Positions 15,299 to 22,702 of a stretch of DNA of 24,120 bases are shown piece after piece. Under the pieces are notes generated by a model. It made no database searches. It was not told where the DNA came from and saw only the letters and a list, made by a program, of their open reading frames with translations. The DNA lies in contig JAFGQJ010000361.1 in the NCBI GenBank assembly GCA_016935715.1, forward strand, positions 1 to 24,120, given 5' to 3'. This DNA comes from Spirochaetales bacterium (GTDB lineage Bacteria; Spirochaetota; Spirochaetia; SZUA-6; DRHE01). Numbering within the stretch: the stretch's first letter is position 1; every line of letters starts with the position of its first letter. The position numbers and the translations under genes are program-made.

Positions 15299-16171
15299 TC
15301 AGGCTTCCGAGCGGAGGAAGCGGAACTCGATCCCCACGAAGATCAGAATCAAAGCCAGCAGTACCATGACGATGGCGTTGCCGACTCCCCGGTCCCCGTA
15401 AATGAACACGTTGCGGAACGCCTCGAACATCAGAATATTGGTCGAGCCCTGAGGTCCGCCACCAGTGAGGATGTACATCGGCTCGAACAGCAGAAAATTC
15501 CTGGTGGTGTCTGCCACGATCACGAATGTGATGGTGCGTTTCATGAGGGGAAGGGTAATCGCACGAAAGATGGAAAAGGCTCTCGCACCGTCGATCATGG
15601 CGGACTCGTACAGCTCGGTGGGAATGTTCTGCAGGCCCGCCAACAGGAAGATCATCCAGTATCCGACCCCTCTCCAGGAGGCAATGAATATGATCGAGAG
15701 CAGGGCCTGGTTCGGGCTGGTGAGAAAGGGCTGGGGCGATATGCCCACCAGTCCGATCATGGCGTTGACCAGGCCCTGGTTCGGATTGAGCATCAGACCC
15801 CACATGGTACTGGCTATGGCAAGGGACACTGTTATAGGCATGAAAAAGGCGGTGCGAAAGAAATTGATGCCCCTCAGGTTCTGGCTGACCAGGAGAGCCA
15901 GAATGAACGCCACGATGATCTGGAACGGATTCACCAGGAGGGTGAAGATGAGTGTCACCCTCAAGGCCTTCCAGAACGTCGGATCTTGGAAGATGAAGGC
16001 ATAGTTCTCGAACCCCACCCACTCGACCCTGTTTCCCGCTCCGAAGCTCACCGACTGGAAGCTGGAGATCATCGCGTGGAGGATCGGGTAGAGTTTGAAC
16101 AGGATCAGACCCACGAAAGCGGGGAACAAAAACAGGTAGGGAATGATCCTTTCCTTGCGCGAAACGAGCAT
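15299..16171 (-). CDS. CUT1-family ABC sugar importer permease, MalF type
   Basis: The product is 290 residues with six predicted membrane segments (first about 10-30, PYLFLFPAFVGLILFKLYPI). The family start RKERIIPYLFLFPA and the cytoplasmic loop NIPTELYESAMIDGARAFSI near residue 190, with EAA---G spacing, identify it. GAGGTGA at 16178-16184 gives a good ribosome site about 6 bases before ATG 16171. It is separated from the binding-protein gene upstream by 139 bases holding a strong hairpin, and from the second permease by 11 bases. It pairs with the MalG-type subunit; no ATPase is encoded nearby, so a shared one such as MsmK/UgpC type must be supplied from elsewhere. Confidence 0.94.
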   Translation of the reverse strand: MLVSRKERIIPYLFLFPAFVGLILFKLYPILHAMISSFQSVSFGAGNRVEWVGFENYAFIFQDPTFWKALRVTLIFTLLVNPFQIIVAFILALLVSQNLRGINFFRTAFFMPITVSLAIASTMWGLMLNPNQGLVNAMIGLVGISPQPFLTSPNQALLSIIFIASWRGVGYWMIFLLAGLQNIPTELYESAMIDGARAFSIFRAITLPLMKRTITFVIVADTTRNFLLFEPMYILTGGGPQGSTNILMFEAFRNVFIYGDRGVGNAIVMVLLALILIFVGIEFRFLRSEA

Positions 16172-16200
16172 TCGTTCACCTCGACAGGGTATGTGAAAAT

Positions 16201-16235
16201 CCGGTGAGGGAGGTGGTCAGGGCCTCTCTCACCGG
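16201..16235 (-). other. Intercistronic hairpin after the binding-protein gene
   Basis: A 13-bp stem with one G-T position joins 16201-16213 (CCGGTGAGGGAGG) and 16223-16235 (CCTCTCTCACCGG) around a 9-base loop. On the transcript it lies 75 bases past the binding-protein stop and before the permease ribosome site, followed by ATTTT rather than a full T run. Such structures commonly protect or partly terminate the message so that more binding protein than permease is made; that role is inferred. Confidence 0.6.
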
Positions 16236-16310
16236 TATGATAACAAGCAGCGGCTCAGTTGCTCAAGCGAGAGAACCTTAAAATGAAAGGTCCTCCAACT
16301 GCGAAAGACA

Positions 16311-17624
16311 CTACTTGTACTTCTCCAGCAATCGGTCGATGCGCACGGCCGCCTCGGCGAGGGTCGACTTGACGTCCGCACCATTACGGATATCTTCGAA
16401 GGCGTTGGTCAGCAATTGCTCGTACTCCAGGTAGCCCGGGGTTATGGGTCTGGGAACGGCCGTATTCTCGGATTCGTACATGGCCAGATCGTACAGGTTG
16501 AATGGCCATTCGTCGTACATGGGATCCTGCTGGATGTACTGCAGGGACTTCTTGTTCGGAGGCAGGTGCCGGTCCGCCTTGAACCACTCCACGGCCCCGG
16601 GGGCGGTGGTCAGGTAGCGCAGCCATTTGATGCCCGCATCCTTCTTCGTCGAGTACTTGTTCAAGCCCAGGTGCCAGCTTCCCGTCGGGGTCGCCGCTAC
16701 GCCGCCCTCGAAGTAGGGATAAGGGGCATAGTCCCAATCCAGGCCCTCGACTTTCACGAAATCGGAGGCTGAAAAGTCGATGCCGATATGGGTTGCCACC
16801 TTCAGGCTCCGAAAGTAATTCGTCATGTCTGAGGAGCTTACGCCCTTCGGAGCGATCTTCCACGCGTTGAAGAGATTCTGGAAATAGGTGTAGGCGTTGA
16901 CCCACTCGGGGGTATCGATGATCCCCTGGGTCCTGAGACCGTCCTTGCTGATCGGAAGAGCGCCTTTGGACTCCGCCATTGCCAGCATCTGGTAAGGTCG
17001 GCTCACCTGCGAAATCGAGACGCCCCATACCTCCGGCGTACCGTCCCCGTCGTTATCCTTTGTCAGCTTCTTACCCATCTCCGCCAGCTGCTCCCAGGTG
17101 ATGCGGTCCTCAGGTTTCTTGCCGAGCATGGGCAAACCGGCTTCCTCGAAGAATTTGGTGTTGTAGTACAGAAGCTGCGTGGAGTTGTTCAGAGGGGCCG
17201 TCATTAGCTTTCCGTCGATCGTGGAAGCTTCCAAAGCCGGTTGGACCCAGTCGTTTATCTCCTGCTTGCTGAAGTAGCTGTCCAGCTGATCGATGTACCC
17301 CTTCACCGCATACGCGGAAACCAGTGGAACGTCGGTGAACAGCACGTCGGGAACGTCCTCTTTCGCTCCAAGCTTCAGCTCCACGATCTCGAGGATCTTC
17401 CGATAGGGATTGTAGTCCGCCTGTACGCTGATGTTCGGATACTCCTGCTCGAACATCCCGATCATCTTCGGTACCGCCTGGTCGTAGGGGAAAGAGGCGT
17501 TGGACAGAAAGGTAATCTGGGTTTTTCCCGTGGATTCCGATGTCGCAGCCTCCTGCTCTCCGCCGGCGAAGGCGAACCCACCGACTATGAGAAAGAGTGC
17601 CGTCAGCATTAAAACACGCTTCAC
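16311..17624 (-). CDS. ABC sugar-type substrate-binding protein (family 1)
   Basis: The product is 437 residues. It starts with a signal peptide (MKRVLMLTALFLIVGGFAFA) followed by GGEQEAAT, with no lipobox Cys, so it should be released to the periplasm by signal peptidase I. TQITFLSNASFPYDQAVPKMIGMFEQEYP and later TWEQLAEMGKKLTKDNDGDG (each read in parts) are typical of the MalE/UgpB-like family. The DNDGDG segment resembles a calcium loop. GTG 17624 is chosen because AAGGAGG (17638-17632 on the minus strand) is 7 bases upstream; the longer frame is AT-rich leader. It heads the minus-strand unit and is divergent from the LacI-type regulator. It captures the substrate outside the membrane; cargo is unknown, though the hydrolases suggest a glycosylated base or similar. 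Confidence 0.93.
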   Translation of the reverse strand: MKRVLMLTALFLIVGGFAFAGGEQEAATSESTGKTQITFLSNASFPYDQAVPKMIGMFEQEYPNISVQADYNPYRKILEIVELKLGAKEDVPDVLFTDVPLVSAYAVKGYIDQLDSYFSKQEINDWVQPALEASTIDGKLMTAPLNNSTQLLYYNTKFFEEAGLPMLGKKPEDRITWEQLAEMGKKLTKDNDGDGTPEVWGVSISQVSRPYQMLAMAESKGALPISKDGLRTQGIIDTPEWVNAYTYFQNLFNAWKIAPKGVSSSDMTNYFRSLKVATHIGIDFSASDFVKVEGLDWDYAPYPYFEGGVAATPTGSWHLGLNKYSTKKDAGIKWLRYLTTAPGAVEWFKADRHLPPNKKSLQYIQQDPMYDEWPFNLYDLAMYESENTAVPRPITPGYLEYEQLLTNAFEDIRNGADVKSTLAEAAVRIDRLLEKYK

Positions 17625-17658
17625 TTTTTTTCCTCCTTGGGATTGTAATGTTGCAGAA

Positions 17659-17687
17659 ATTATAGCAGAAATATTTATTTTTGCAAG
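17659..17687 (-). promoter_or_regulatory. Promoter of the transporter unit
   Basis: On the minus strand TTGCAA (17686-17681) and TATAAT (17664-17659) are 16 bases apart, and TG lies at the extended -10 position (TGCTATAAT). The start would be near 17652, giving a leader of about 28 bases that includes the AAGGAGG site. The TTGCAA core here matches that in the palindrome over the divergent regulator promoter, so the regulator could bind over this -35. Confidence 0.65.
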
Positions 17688-17711
17688 TCTTTTTATGAAA
17701 TTTTGCGAAAA

Positions 17712-17746
17712 AAGAGCTTGCAAACTCTTCAGTTTTTTTCTATTCT
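17712..17746 (+). promoter_or_regulatory. Promoter of the LacI-type regulator with overlapping palindromic operator
   Basis: TTGCAA at 17718-17723 and TATTCT at 17741-17746 are exactly 17 bases apart. The -35 is the centre of AAGAGCTTGCAAACTCTT (17712-17729), an 18-bp palindrome with one mismatched pair. This fits an operator for a dimeric LacI-type protein and suggests autorepression. The predicted start (about 17753) coincides with the candidate ATG codons, so the regulator message may have almost no leader. Confidence 0.6.
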
Positions 17747-17750
17747 ACAA

Positions 17751-18758
17751 ATGAACATGAGCAGTGCGAAAGTAACTTTGAGCACCATCGCCGCAAAGGC
17801 GGGGGTATCTGTGGCAACGGTTTCCCGTGTCCTGAATGATGAGGCCAGCGTCTCCTCCGAAGTTCGCGAGAAGGTGAGGGACGTGGCCAGGAGGTTGGAC
17901 TACGGGAAACCGCAGCGGCGGGCCAGGAAGACCCGCGTCGTTGGTCTCATCGTGCCGGATATACTCAATCCTTTCTTCCCGCTGCTCACCAAGGGCATAG
18001 AAAATGTGTCCAAGATCCAGGGCTACCACATCATCTTCTGTGACTCGGAGGACAGCCTCAAGGGAGAGACCGAAAACATCGATAAACTGCTGGACTTCGA
18101 AGTGGAAGGGATGGTCGTTGTTCCATCCGTTGGGGAAAACCGGAGAATCGATGAGCTCGTAACGGATCACTTTCCTCTCGTCTTGCTCGATAGAATGATC
18201 AACAACGAGCAAAGCTGCACGGTTTCCGCGGACAACCTGGAAGGTGCCTACCAGGCGGTGAAATACCTGATCAACATGGGTCACAGGAGGATTCTGCACC
18301 TGGCGGGCCCAGCTAACCTGAATACCGGCCTTGACAGGCTGCAGGGTTACCAAAAAGCCTTGCAGGAGGCTGGGATCGAATACGATGAGCAGCTGGTCAT
18401 CAACGGCGGTTTCCATTTTTCCGAGGCCTATGAGGAGACCAGGAGGACAGCCCAGGGTCCACTACCCTTTACGGCCATCTTTTCGGCCAACGACACCATG
18501 GCCTTCGGTGCGTTCCAGGCACTCAAGGAAGCGGGCATCGATATTCCCGGGAAGGTTTCCCTCGTTGGATACGACGACATCCCGTTTGCATCGACGATGG
18601 GTTTGACTACGGTGGCGCAGCCCATCTACGAGATGGGCCGAAACGCGATGATCATGCTGTTGGACCTCGTGAATGAACGGATCGCCGCGCCCCAGCAGAT
18701 TGTCCTGCGCCCGAGCATGGTGCTTCGCAGTACCTGCCAGAGAATTGGAGAACTCTAA
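17751..18758 (+). CDS. LacI-family transcriptional regulator
   Basis: The product is 335 residues, the usual length. The N-terminal helix-turn-helix and hinge helix are LSTIAAKAGVSVATVSRVLN (about residues 8-27) with VREKVRDVARRLDY. The remainder is a periplasmic-binding-protein-like effector domain (VVGLIVPDILNPFFPLL, then NMGHRRILHLAGP, then IFSANDTMAFGAFQALKE, then VGYDDIP). It should repress or modulate the divergent transporter unit and itself until a breakdown intermediate or the substrate binds. No ribosome site precedes the start; ATG 17751 is used here but ATG 17757 is equally possible. Two related TTGCAA-centred sites lie between it and the binding-protein gene. The effector cannot be guessed from sequence. 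Confidence 0.94.
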   Translation: MNMSSAKVTLSTIAAKAGVSVATVSRVLNDEASVSSEVREKVRDVARRLDYGKPQRRARKTRVVGLIVPDILNPFFPLLTKGIENVSKIQGYHIIFCDSEDSLKGETENIDKLLDFEVEGMVVVPSVGENRRIDELVTDHFPLVLLDRMINNEQSCTVSADNLEGAYQAVKYLINMGHRRILHLAGPANLNTGLDRLQGYQKALQEAGIEYDEQLVINGGFHFSEAYEETRRTAQGPLPFTAIFSANDTMAFGAFQALKEAGIDIPGKVSLVGYDDIPFASTMGLTTVAQPIYEMGRNAMIMLLDLVNERIAAPQQIVLRPSMVLRSTCQRIGEL

Positions 18759-18860
18759 TGGCCGTGTTGCGTTCGGACATCGCAGAACAGCGGAGGATGC
18801 ACTGTTGTCTCGACCTGCGAAATTGGTGACACCGGAGCCCGAGGATCGCGGGAGGCAGGC

Positions 18861-19754
18861 GTGCAGCTGAAGTTCCGGGGGATCTACCCCTATCTCGTGA
18901 CACCCATCCGCAGCGACGGCTCGGTGAACGAGCAGGTTCTGTCGGCCCTGGTCGAGCATCTCATCCAAAGCGGAGTCCACGGACTGACGGCCCTCGGCAG
19001 CACGGGGGAGTTCGCATATCTCAACCGTTCGCAGCGCAGGACAGTTGTGCAGACCGTTGCTCGAGCCGCTCACGGGCGTGTTCCCGTGATCGCAGGGGTA
19101 TGTCACGCTGCCACGAGCGAAGCTGCCTGTCAGGCAAGGGAATACGAGGCCCTCGGCGCCGCCGGAGTCCTCGCGATCATGGACACCTACTTCCCCGTGG
19201 ATGACTCGCAGGTCATTGCCTACTTCAAAGGCATCGCGCAATCCGTGTCCTGTCCCGTGGTTCTCTATACCAACCCCAACTTCTCGAGGGTCGACCTGAG
19301 CGTCGGGGCTCTGGAGAAGCTCTGCGAGTTGCCCAACATCCTGTACCTGAAGGACGCGTCCGGGCGGACCGGCAGGCTGCTCAGCATCATGAACCGTCTG
19401 GGAAACAGAATCAGCATATTCAGCGCCTCTGCTGACGTTCCCCTGTTCGTCATGATGATGGGTGGTGTAGGTTGGATGGCTGGCCCGGCGTGCCTGATAC
19501 CACGGCAGAGCGTCCGCCTGTACGAGTTGGCAGTGCAAAGAAAGTGGGATGAGGCGATGGCTTTGCAGAGGGTGCTTTGGGAAGTCAATCGAGTATTCAA
19601 GCGCTATAACCTGGCCGCCTGCATCAAAGCCGGGCTAAAGCTCCAGGGCTTCGATGTCGGTGATCCGGTTGCCCCTCTCAGTCCGCTGCAGGCAGAGGCC
19701 TTCGAGGAAATCCGCACGGTCTTGGAGCACGTGGAAAACGCGGCGGAGCGGTAA
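18861..19754 (+). CDS. DapA/NAL-family class I aldolase or lyase
   Basis: The product is 297 residues, the family's usual length. It has the pyruvate-binding GSTGEF near residue 46 (GTTGE in DapA, first Thr replaced by Ser), the catalytic Tyr in VLYTNPN near 135 and the Schiff-base Lys in LYLKDASG near 163. This family includes dihydrodipicolinate synthase, N-acetylneuraminate lyase and 2-keto-3-deoxy sugar acid aldolases or dehydratases. The position in a catabolic locus favours the degradative side: a sugar-acid product derived from the imported compound. GTG 18861 is chosen because GGGAGG at 18850-18855 lies 5 bases upstream. It follows the regulator after 102 bases without a recognised gene, and probably shares its transcript. 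The exact substrate is unresolved. Confidence 0.9.
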   Translation: MQLKFRGIYPYLVTPIRSDGSVNEQVLSALVEHLIQSGVHGLTALGSTGEFAYLNRSQRRTVVQTVARAAHGRVPVIAGVCHAATSEAACQAREYEALGAAGVLAIMDTYFPVDDSQVIAYFKGIAQSVSCPVVLYTNPNFSRVDLSVGALEKLCELPNILYLKDASGRTGRLLSIMNRLGNRISIFSASADVPLFVMMMGGVGWMAGPACLIPRQSVRLYELAVQRKWDEAMALQRVLWEVNRVFKRYNLAACIKAGLKLQGFDVGDPVAPLSPLQAEAFEEIRTVLEHVENAAER

Positions 19755-19870
19755 GCGGTAATTGAGAAGACAAGATTCACATCAGGCGGCAATCTGAGAG
19801 AACAGCTGCCGGCTGGCGGATGGGCGCGTCACGAAGAAAACCCGGTACAGGGTAGAACAGGAGAGCGAAC

Positions 19871-20560
19871 ATGTCAGAGACTCCGTTGCCGAATTGCAGT
19901 CAGTGCGACATCGAAGAACAGGAACGTGCCTGCCGGGTCCCAGGCGGCAAGGGAATCAAGGGTTGCCCCACTCTGCTCAAGAAGCAGGTGGTCGCGGAGT
20001 CCAGAAAGGAATACCAGAAGAAGGATGTCGCCGCCTTCGCGCTGCAAGCTTCCATCCAGGAGGCGGAGTGCTTCGCCGACCGCGACAAGAAGCCTTTTGT
20101 CCGCAAGCCGGTCAAACCGCGGATTCAGGAGATTTGCGAGTTCGCGCATCGGATGGGTTATCGGCGTTTGGGGCTGGCGTTCTGCAGCGGTTTGAAGCGA
20201 GAGGCCCTGTTGGTAGACCGGGTCCTGCGGAGCCAGGGTTTCGAGATCGTCTCGGCAATCTGCAAAGCGGGCTGCGTACCCAAAGAACATATCGGCATTA
20301 AGGACGAACAGAAGATCAGGATCGGGGAATTCGAGCCCATGTGCAATCCCGTCGCACAGGCGAAGATCCTCAATGACGCCGGGACGGAGTTCAACGTGGT
20401 ATTGGGACTGTGCGTTGGTCACGACTCGCTGTTCTTCAAATACGCCGATGCCCCGACCACGGTGCTGGCGGCAAAGGACCGTGTCACCGGGCACAATCCG
20501 CTGGCGCCTTTCTACACCCTGAACAGCTATTACAGCCGATTGCTGTCCGGCAAGGAGTGA
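19871..20560 (+). CDS. DUF1847 family Cys-rich protein
   Basis: The product is 229 residues, cytoplasmic by appearance, with 11 Cys. An N-terminal cluster (Cys9, 12, 21, 32) looks like a metal site, and further Cys at 105, 131, 135, 158 and 181 lie in conserved-looking segments: AFCSGLKREA, ICKAGCVPKE, EPMCNPVAQA and GLCVGHDSLFFKY. The last, with AKDRVTGHNPL after it, is what marks the DUF1847 family for me. The function of the family is unknown; it is found in anaerobes and is thought to bind metal. AGGAG at 19859-19863 gives a good ribosome site before ATG 19871. The gene follows the DapA-like gene after 116 bases in which I see nothing. It may be part of the catabolic locus or only adjacent. 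Confidence 0.88.
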   Translation: MSETPLPNCSQCDIEEQERACRVPGGKGIKGCPTLLKKQVVAESRKEYQKKDVAAFALQASIQEAECFADRDKKPFVRKPVKPRIQEICEFAHRMGYRRLGLAFCSGLKREALLVDRVLRSQGFEIVSAICKAGCVPKEHIGIKDEQKIRIGEFEPMCNPVAQAKILNDAGTEFNVVLGLCVGHDSLFFKYADAPTTVLAAKDRVTGHNPLAPFYTLNSYYSRLLSGKE

Positions 20561-20636
20561 GCAGCGGATTTGAAAGAGTTGCGAATGGGCTGCCGGATTT
20601 GTCTCCCGCTTGGCGATTCAAGCCGAGTAAAGGGGT

Positions 20637-20665
20637 TTGTACTACCTACCCAATTGTGCTAATAC
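20637..20665 (+). promoter_or_regulatory. Weak candidate promoter for the cyclodeaminase-family gene
   Basis: TTGTAC at 20637-20642 and TAATAC at 20660-20665 have 17-base spacing in the 114-base gap after the DUF1847 gene. Matches to consensus are modest. The start would be just before the ATG at 20675, giving a very short leader. Confidence 0.3.
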
Positions 20666-20674
20666 AGAAGAATC

Positions 20675-21652
20675 ATGAACGAGCAGCGAATACTGTACCT
20701 CAGCCAGCGGGAGGTGGCCGAAACCGGGCTCACGATGGCCGACGTGATCGAGGCGGTGGAGCAGGCCTTCAGGGAGAAGGGGGAAGGCAGGGTGGAGATG
20801 CCCCCCAAGCCGGGTGTCCACTCCCGGCCCAATGCCTTCATCCACGCCATGCCGGCCTATATCGAGGCCACCGGCGCCGTCGGCATCAAGTGGGTGGCGG
20901 GTTATCCGGAGAACAGCAGGCGTGGACTGCCCTACATCAGCGGCCTGATCATCCTCAATGACCCGGACACGGGCCTGCCGCTGGCGGTGATGGACTGCCT
21001 CTGGATCACGGCCATGCGCACCGGGGCGGCCACCGCGGTGGCCGCGCGCTGCCTGGCCCGGCGGGACTCCGAGTCCCTCGCCGTGCTGGGCGCCGGCGTG
21101 CAGGGATTCAGCAACCTGGAAGCCCTCAAGGTCCTGTTCCCGATCCGGCGGGTGGCGGCCTACGACGTCGACGCCGGGCAGCTGGAACGCTACGAGCGGC
21201 GGGTGCGGGAAAGGTGGCCGGAGATCGAAGTGGTGAAGGCCGCCGAGCCGCGGCGGGCGGTGGAGGGCGCGGACATGGTCGTCACCGCCGGTCCGATCGT
21301 GCGGCCGCCCCACGCCACCATCCGCGCCGGCTGGCTGTCGGAAGGGGCCTTCGCGTCGCTGGTGGATTTCGATTCCTACTGGAGCGGAGAAGCCCTGAAG
21401 GAATTCGACAAGTTCATCACCGACGATGTCCCCCAGCTGGAGCACTACCGGAGCCTGGGCTACTTCCAGGCGATCCCTCCTGTTTACGCGGAGTTGGCAG
21501 AGCTGGTCACCGGCAGGAAGCCTGGACGGGAGACGGCATCGGAACGGACCGCGGCCTGCAACCTTGGACTGGCCATCGACGACATGGCCACCGCTCCGCT
21601 GGTGTTCAGGAGGGCGGTGGAAAAGGGACTGGGTACCTGGCTGCCGCTGTAG
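20675..21652 (+). CDS. Ornithine cyclodeaminase/mu-crystallin family dehydrogenase
   Basis: The product is 325 residues, the family length. Members use NAD(P) on amino or imino acids: ornithine cyclodeaminase, ketimine reductase, alanine dehydrogenase of archaea, and SbnB-like enzymes. The nucleotide-binding loop is LAVLGAGVQGFSNLEAL near residue 145. Upstream are GIKWVAGYPEN, with the substrate Lys, and WITAMRTGAATAVAA, with the substrate Arg. SLVDFDSYW near 230 carries the acidic residues where the catalytic Asp is expected. The start ATG 20675 has only a weak AGAAG upstream. Codons have a strong G/C third-position bias like the housekeeping genes, unlike the transporter block, so it may be an older neighbour rather than a part of that pathway. 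Substrate cannot be assigned. Confidence 0.88.
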   Translation: MNEQRILYLSQREVAETGLTMADVIEAVEQAFREKGEGRVEMPPKPGVHSRPNAFIHAMPAYIEATGAVGIKWVAGYPENSRRGLPYISGLIILNDPDTGLPLAVMDCLWITAMRTGAATAVAARCLARRDSESLAVLGAGVQGFSNLEALKVLFPIRRVAAYDVDAGQLERYERRVRERWPEIEVVKAAEPRRAVEGADMVVTAGPIVRPPHATIRAGWLSEGAFASLVDFDSYWSGEALKEFDKFITDDVPQLEHYRSLGYFQAIPPVYAELAELVTGRKPGRETASERTAACNLGLAIDDMATAPLVFRRAVEKGLGTWLPL

Positions 21653-21697
21653 GGACTCGTGTTGTATTCGACGGGCAGACGGAGATACACTGGTACC

Positions 21698-22681
21698 ATG
21701 AATCCCCGATTCTTCGAAGCGGCGGACAATGAAAAGGTTCAGTGTCGCCTCTGTCCCCACAACTGCCTGATCGCGCCCGGCAGGTTCGGAGTCTGCCGGG
21801 TTCGCTCGAACCGGGGCGGTACGCTGGAGCTGCCCTTCTACGGGCAGCTGTCCGCCGTGGCCGTGGACCCGATCGAGAAGAAGCCCCTCTACCACTTCCA
21901 CCCCGGCAGCTCGATCCTCTCCATCGGCTTCGTGGGCTGCTCATTCCACTGTCCCTTCTGCCAGAACCACCACATCGCCCACGGCACCTCCTATCCGACC
22001 GATTACGTGGGCCCGCAGCAGCTGGTCGAGCTCTGCGAGCAGCGGGGCTCCTTCGGTATCGCCTACACCTACTCGGAGCCGATCGTGCACCTGGAGTACG
22101 TCCTGGACACGGCGTCCCTGGCTCGGGAGCGGGGCCTGAAGAACGTGCTGGTCTCCAACGGCTACATCAATCCCGAGCCTGCGGAAGAGCTGCTGGAGCT
22201 GATGGATGCGGCCAACATCGACTTCAAGAGCTGGAGTGACGATTTCTACCGGCAGGAGATCGGCGGTAGGGTCGAGGAGGTGAAGCGATTCCTCCGGCAG
22301 GCCTGCGGCAGGACCAGCCTGGAGGTGACCACGCTCGTCATCCCCACGAAGAACGACAGCCGGGAGGAGATCGAAGCGATCGCCCGCTTCCTGGCCTCGC
22401 TCAGCCCCGATATCCCCTACCACCTGTCCGCCTACTACCCCCAGTACAAATACACGATCCCCCCCACCCCGCCGTCGACTCTGCATAGACTGGCGGAGGC
22501 GGCCCGGAAGCACCTGCACTACGTGTACCTGGGGAACGTGGGCGTAGAGGAAACCAGCACCAGCTGCGCCAACTGCGGCAGCCTCCTGGTGCGGCGGCGG
22601 GGCTACTCGGTTTCGGTCAAGGGAATCGAAGACGGACGCTGCCGGGAGTGCGGGGCACCGAGCCCCATCACGGGATTGTAG
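21698..22681 (+). CDS. amrS: AmrS-like radical SAM enzyme (AmmeMemoRadiSam type)
   Basis: The product is 327 residues. It opens with the family N-terminus VQCRLCPHNCLIAPGRFGVC, followed by VDPIEKKPLYHF, then the radical SAM cluster CSFHCPFCQN (CxxxCxxC) near residue 85, which would hold a 4Fe-4S cluster and cleave S-adenosylmethionine. The C-terminal CANCG and CRECG pairs look like a zinc ribbon, as is common in this group. ATG 21698 is chosen because conserved sequence begins just after it; a GTG at 21659 in frame is an alternative. The ribosome site is weak. The usual partners (MEMO1-like and AMMECR1-like proteins) are not encoded in this window. The role of the system is not settled. It follows the dehydrogenase gene after 45 bases. 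Confidence 0.88.
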   Translation: MNPRFFEAADNEKVQCRLCPHNCLIAPGRFGVCRVRSNRGGTLELPFYGQLSAVAVDPIEKKPLYHFHPGSSILSIGFVGCSFHCPFCQNHHIAHGTSYPTDYVGPQQLVELCEQRGSFGIAYTYSEPIVHLEYVLDTASLARERGLKNVLVSNGYINPEPAEELLELMDAANIDFKSWSDDFYRQEIGGRVEEVKRFLRQACGRTSLEVTTLVIPTKNDSREEIEAIARFLASLSPDIPYHLSAYYPQYKYTIPPTPPSTLHRLAEAARKHLHYVYLGNVGVEETSTSCANCGSLLVRRRGYSVSVKGIEDGRCRECGAPSPITGL

Positions 22682-22702
22682 TGCGCGGCTCGATGAAGCC
22701 CC

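Noticed and set aside
18758..18829. A 23-codon frame whose ATG overlaps the stop of the LacI-type gene, with GGAG upstream
   Set aside because: Too short to judge, contains no recognisable motif, and a start overlapping a stop codon is common by chance. It could be a tiny peptide but I cannot support it.
12380..20560. Reading the locus as queuosine salvage
   Set aside because: Nucleoside hydrolase-like enzymes do act in some queuosine salvage pathways, but there is no ECF-type or YhhQ-type transporter or tRNA-guanine transglycosylase here, and the importer is of sugar type.
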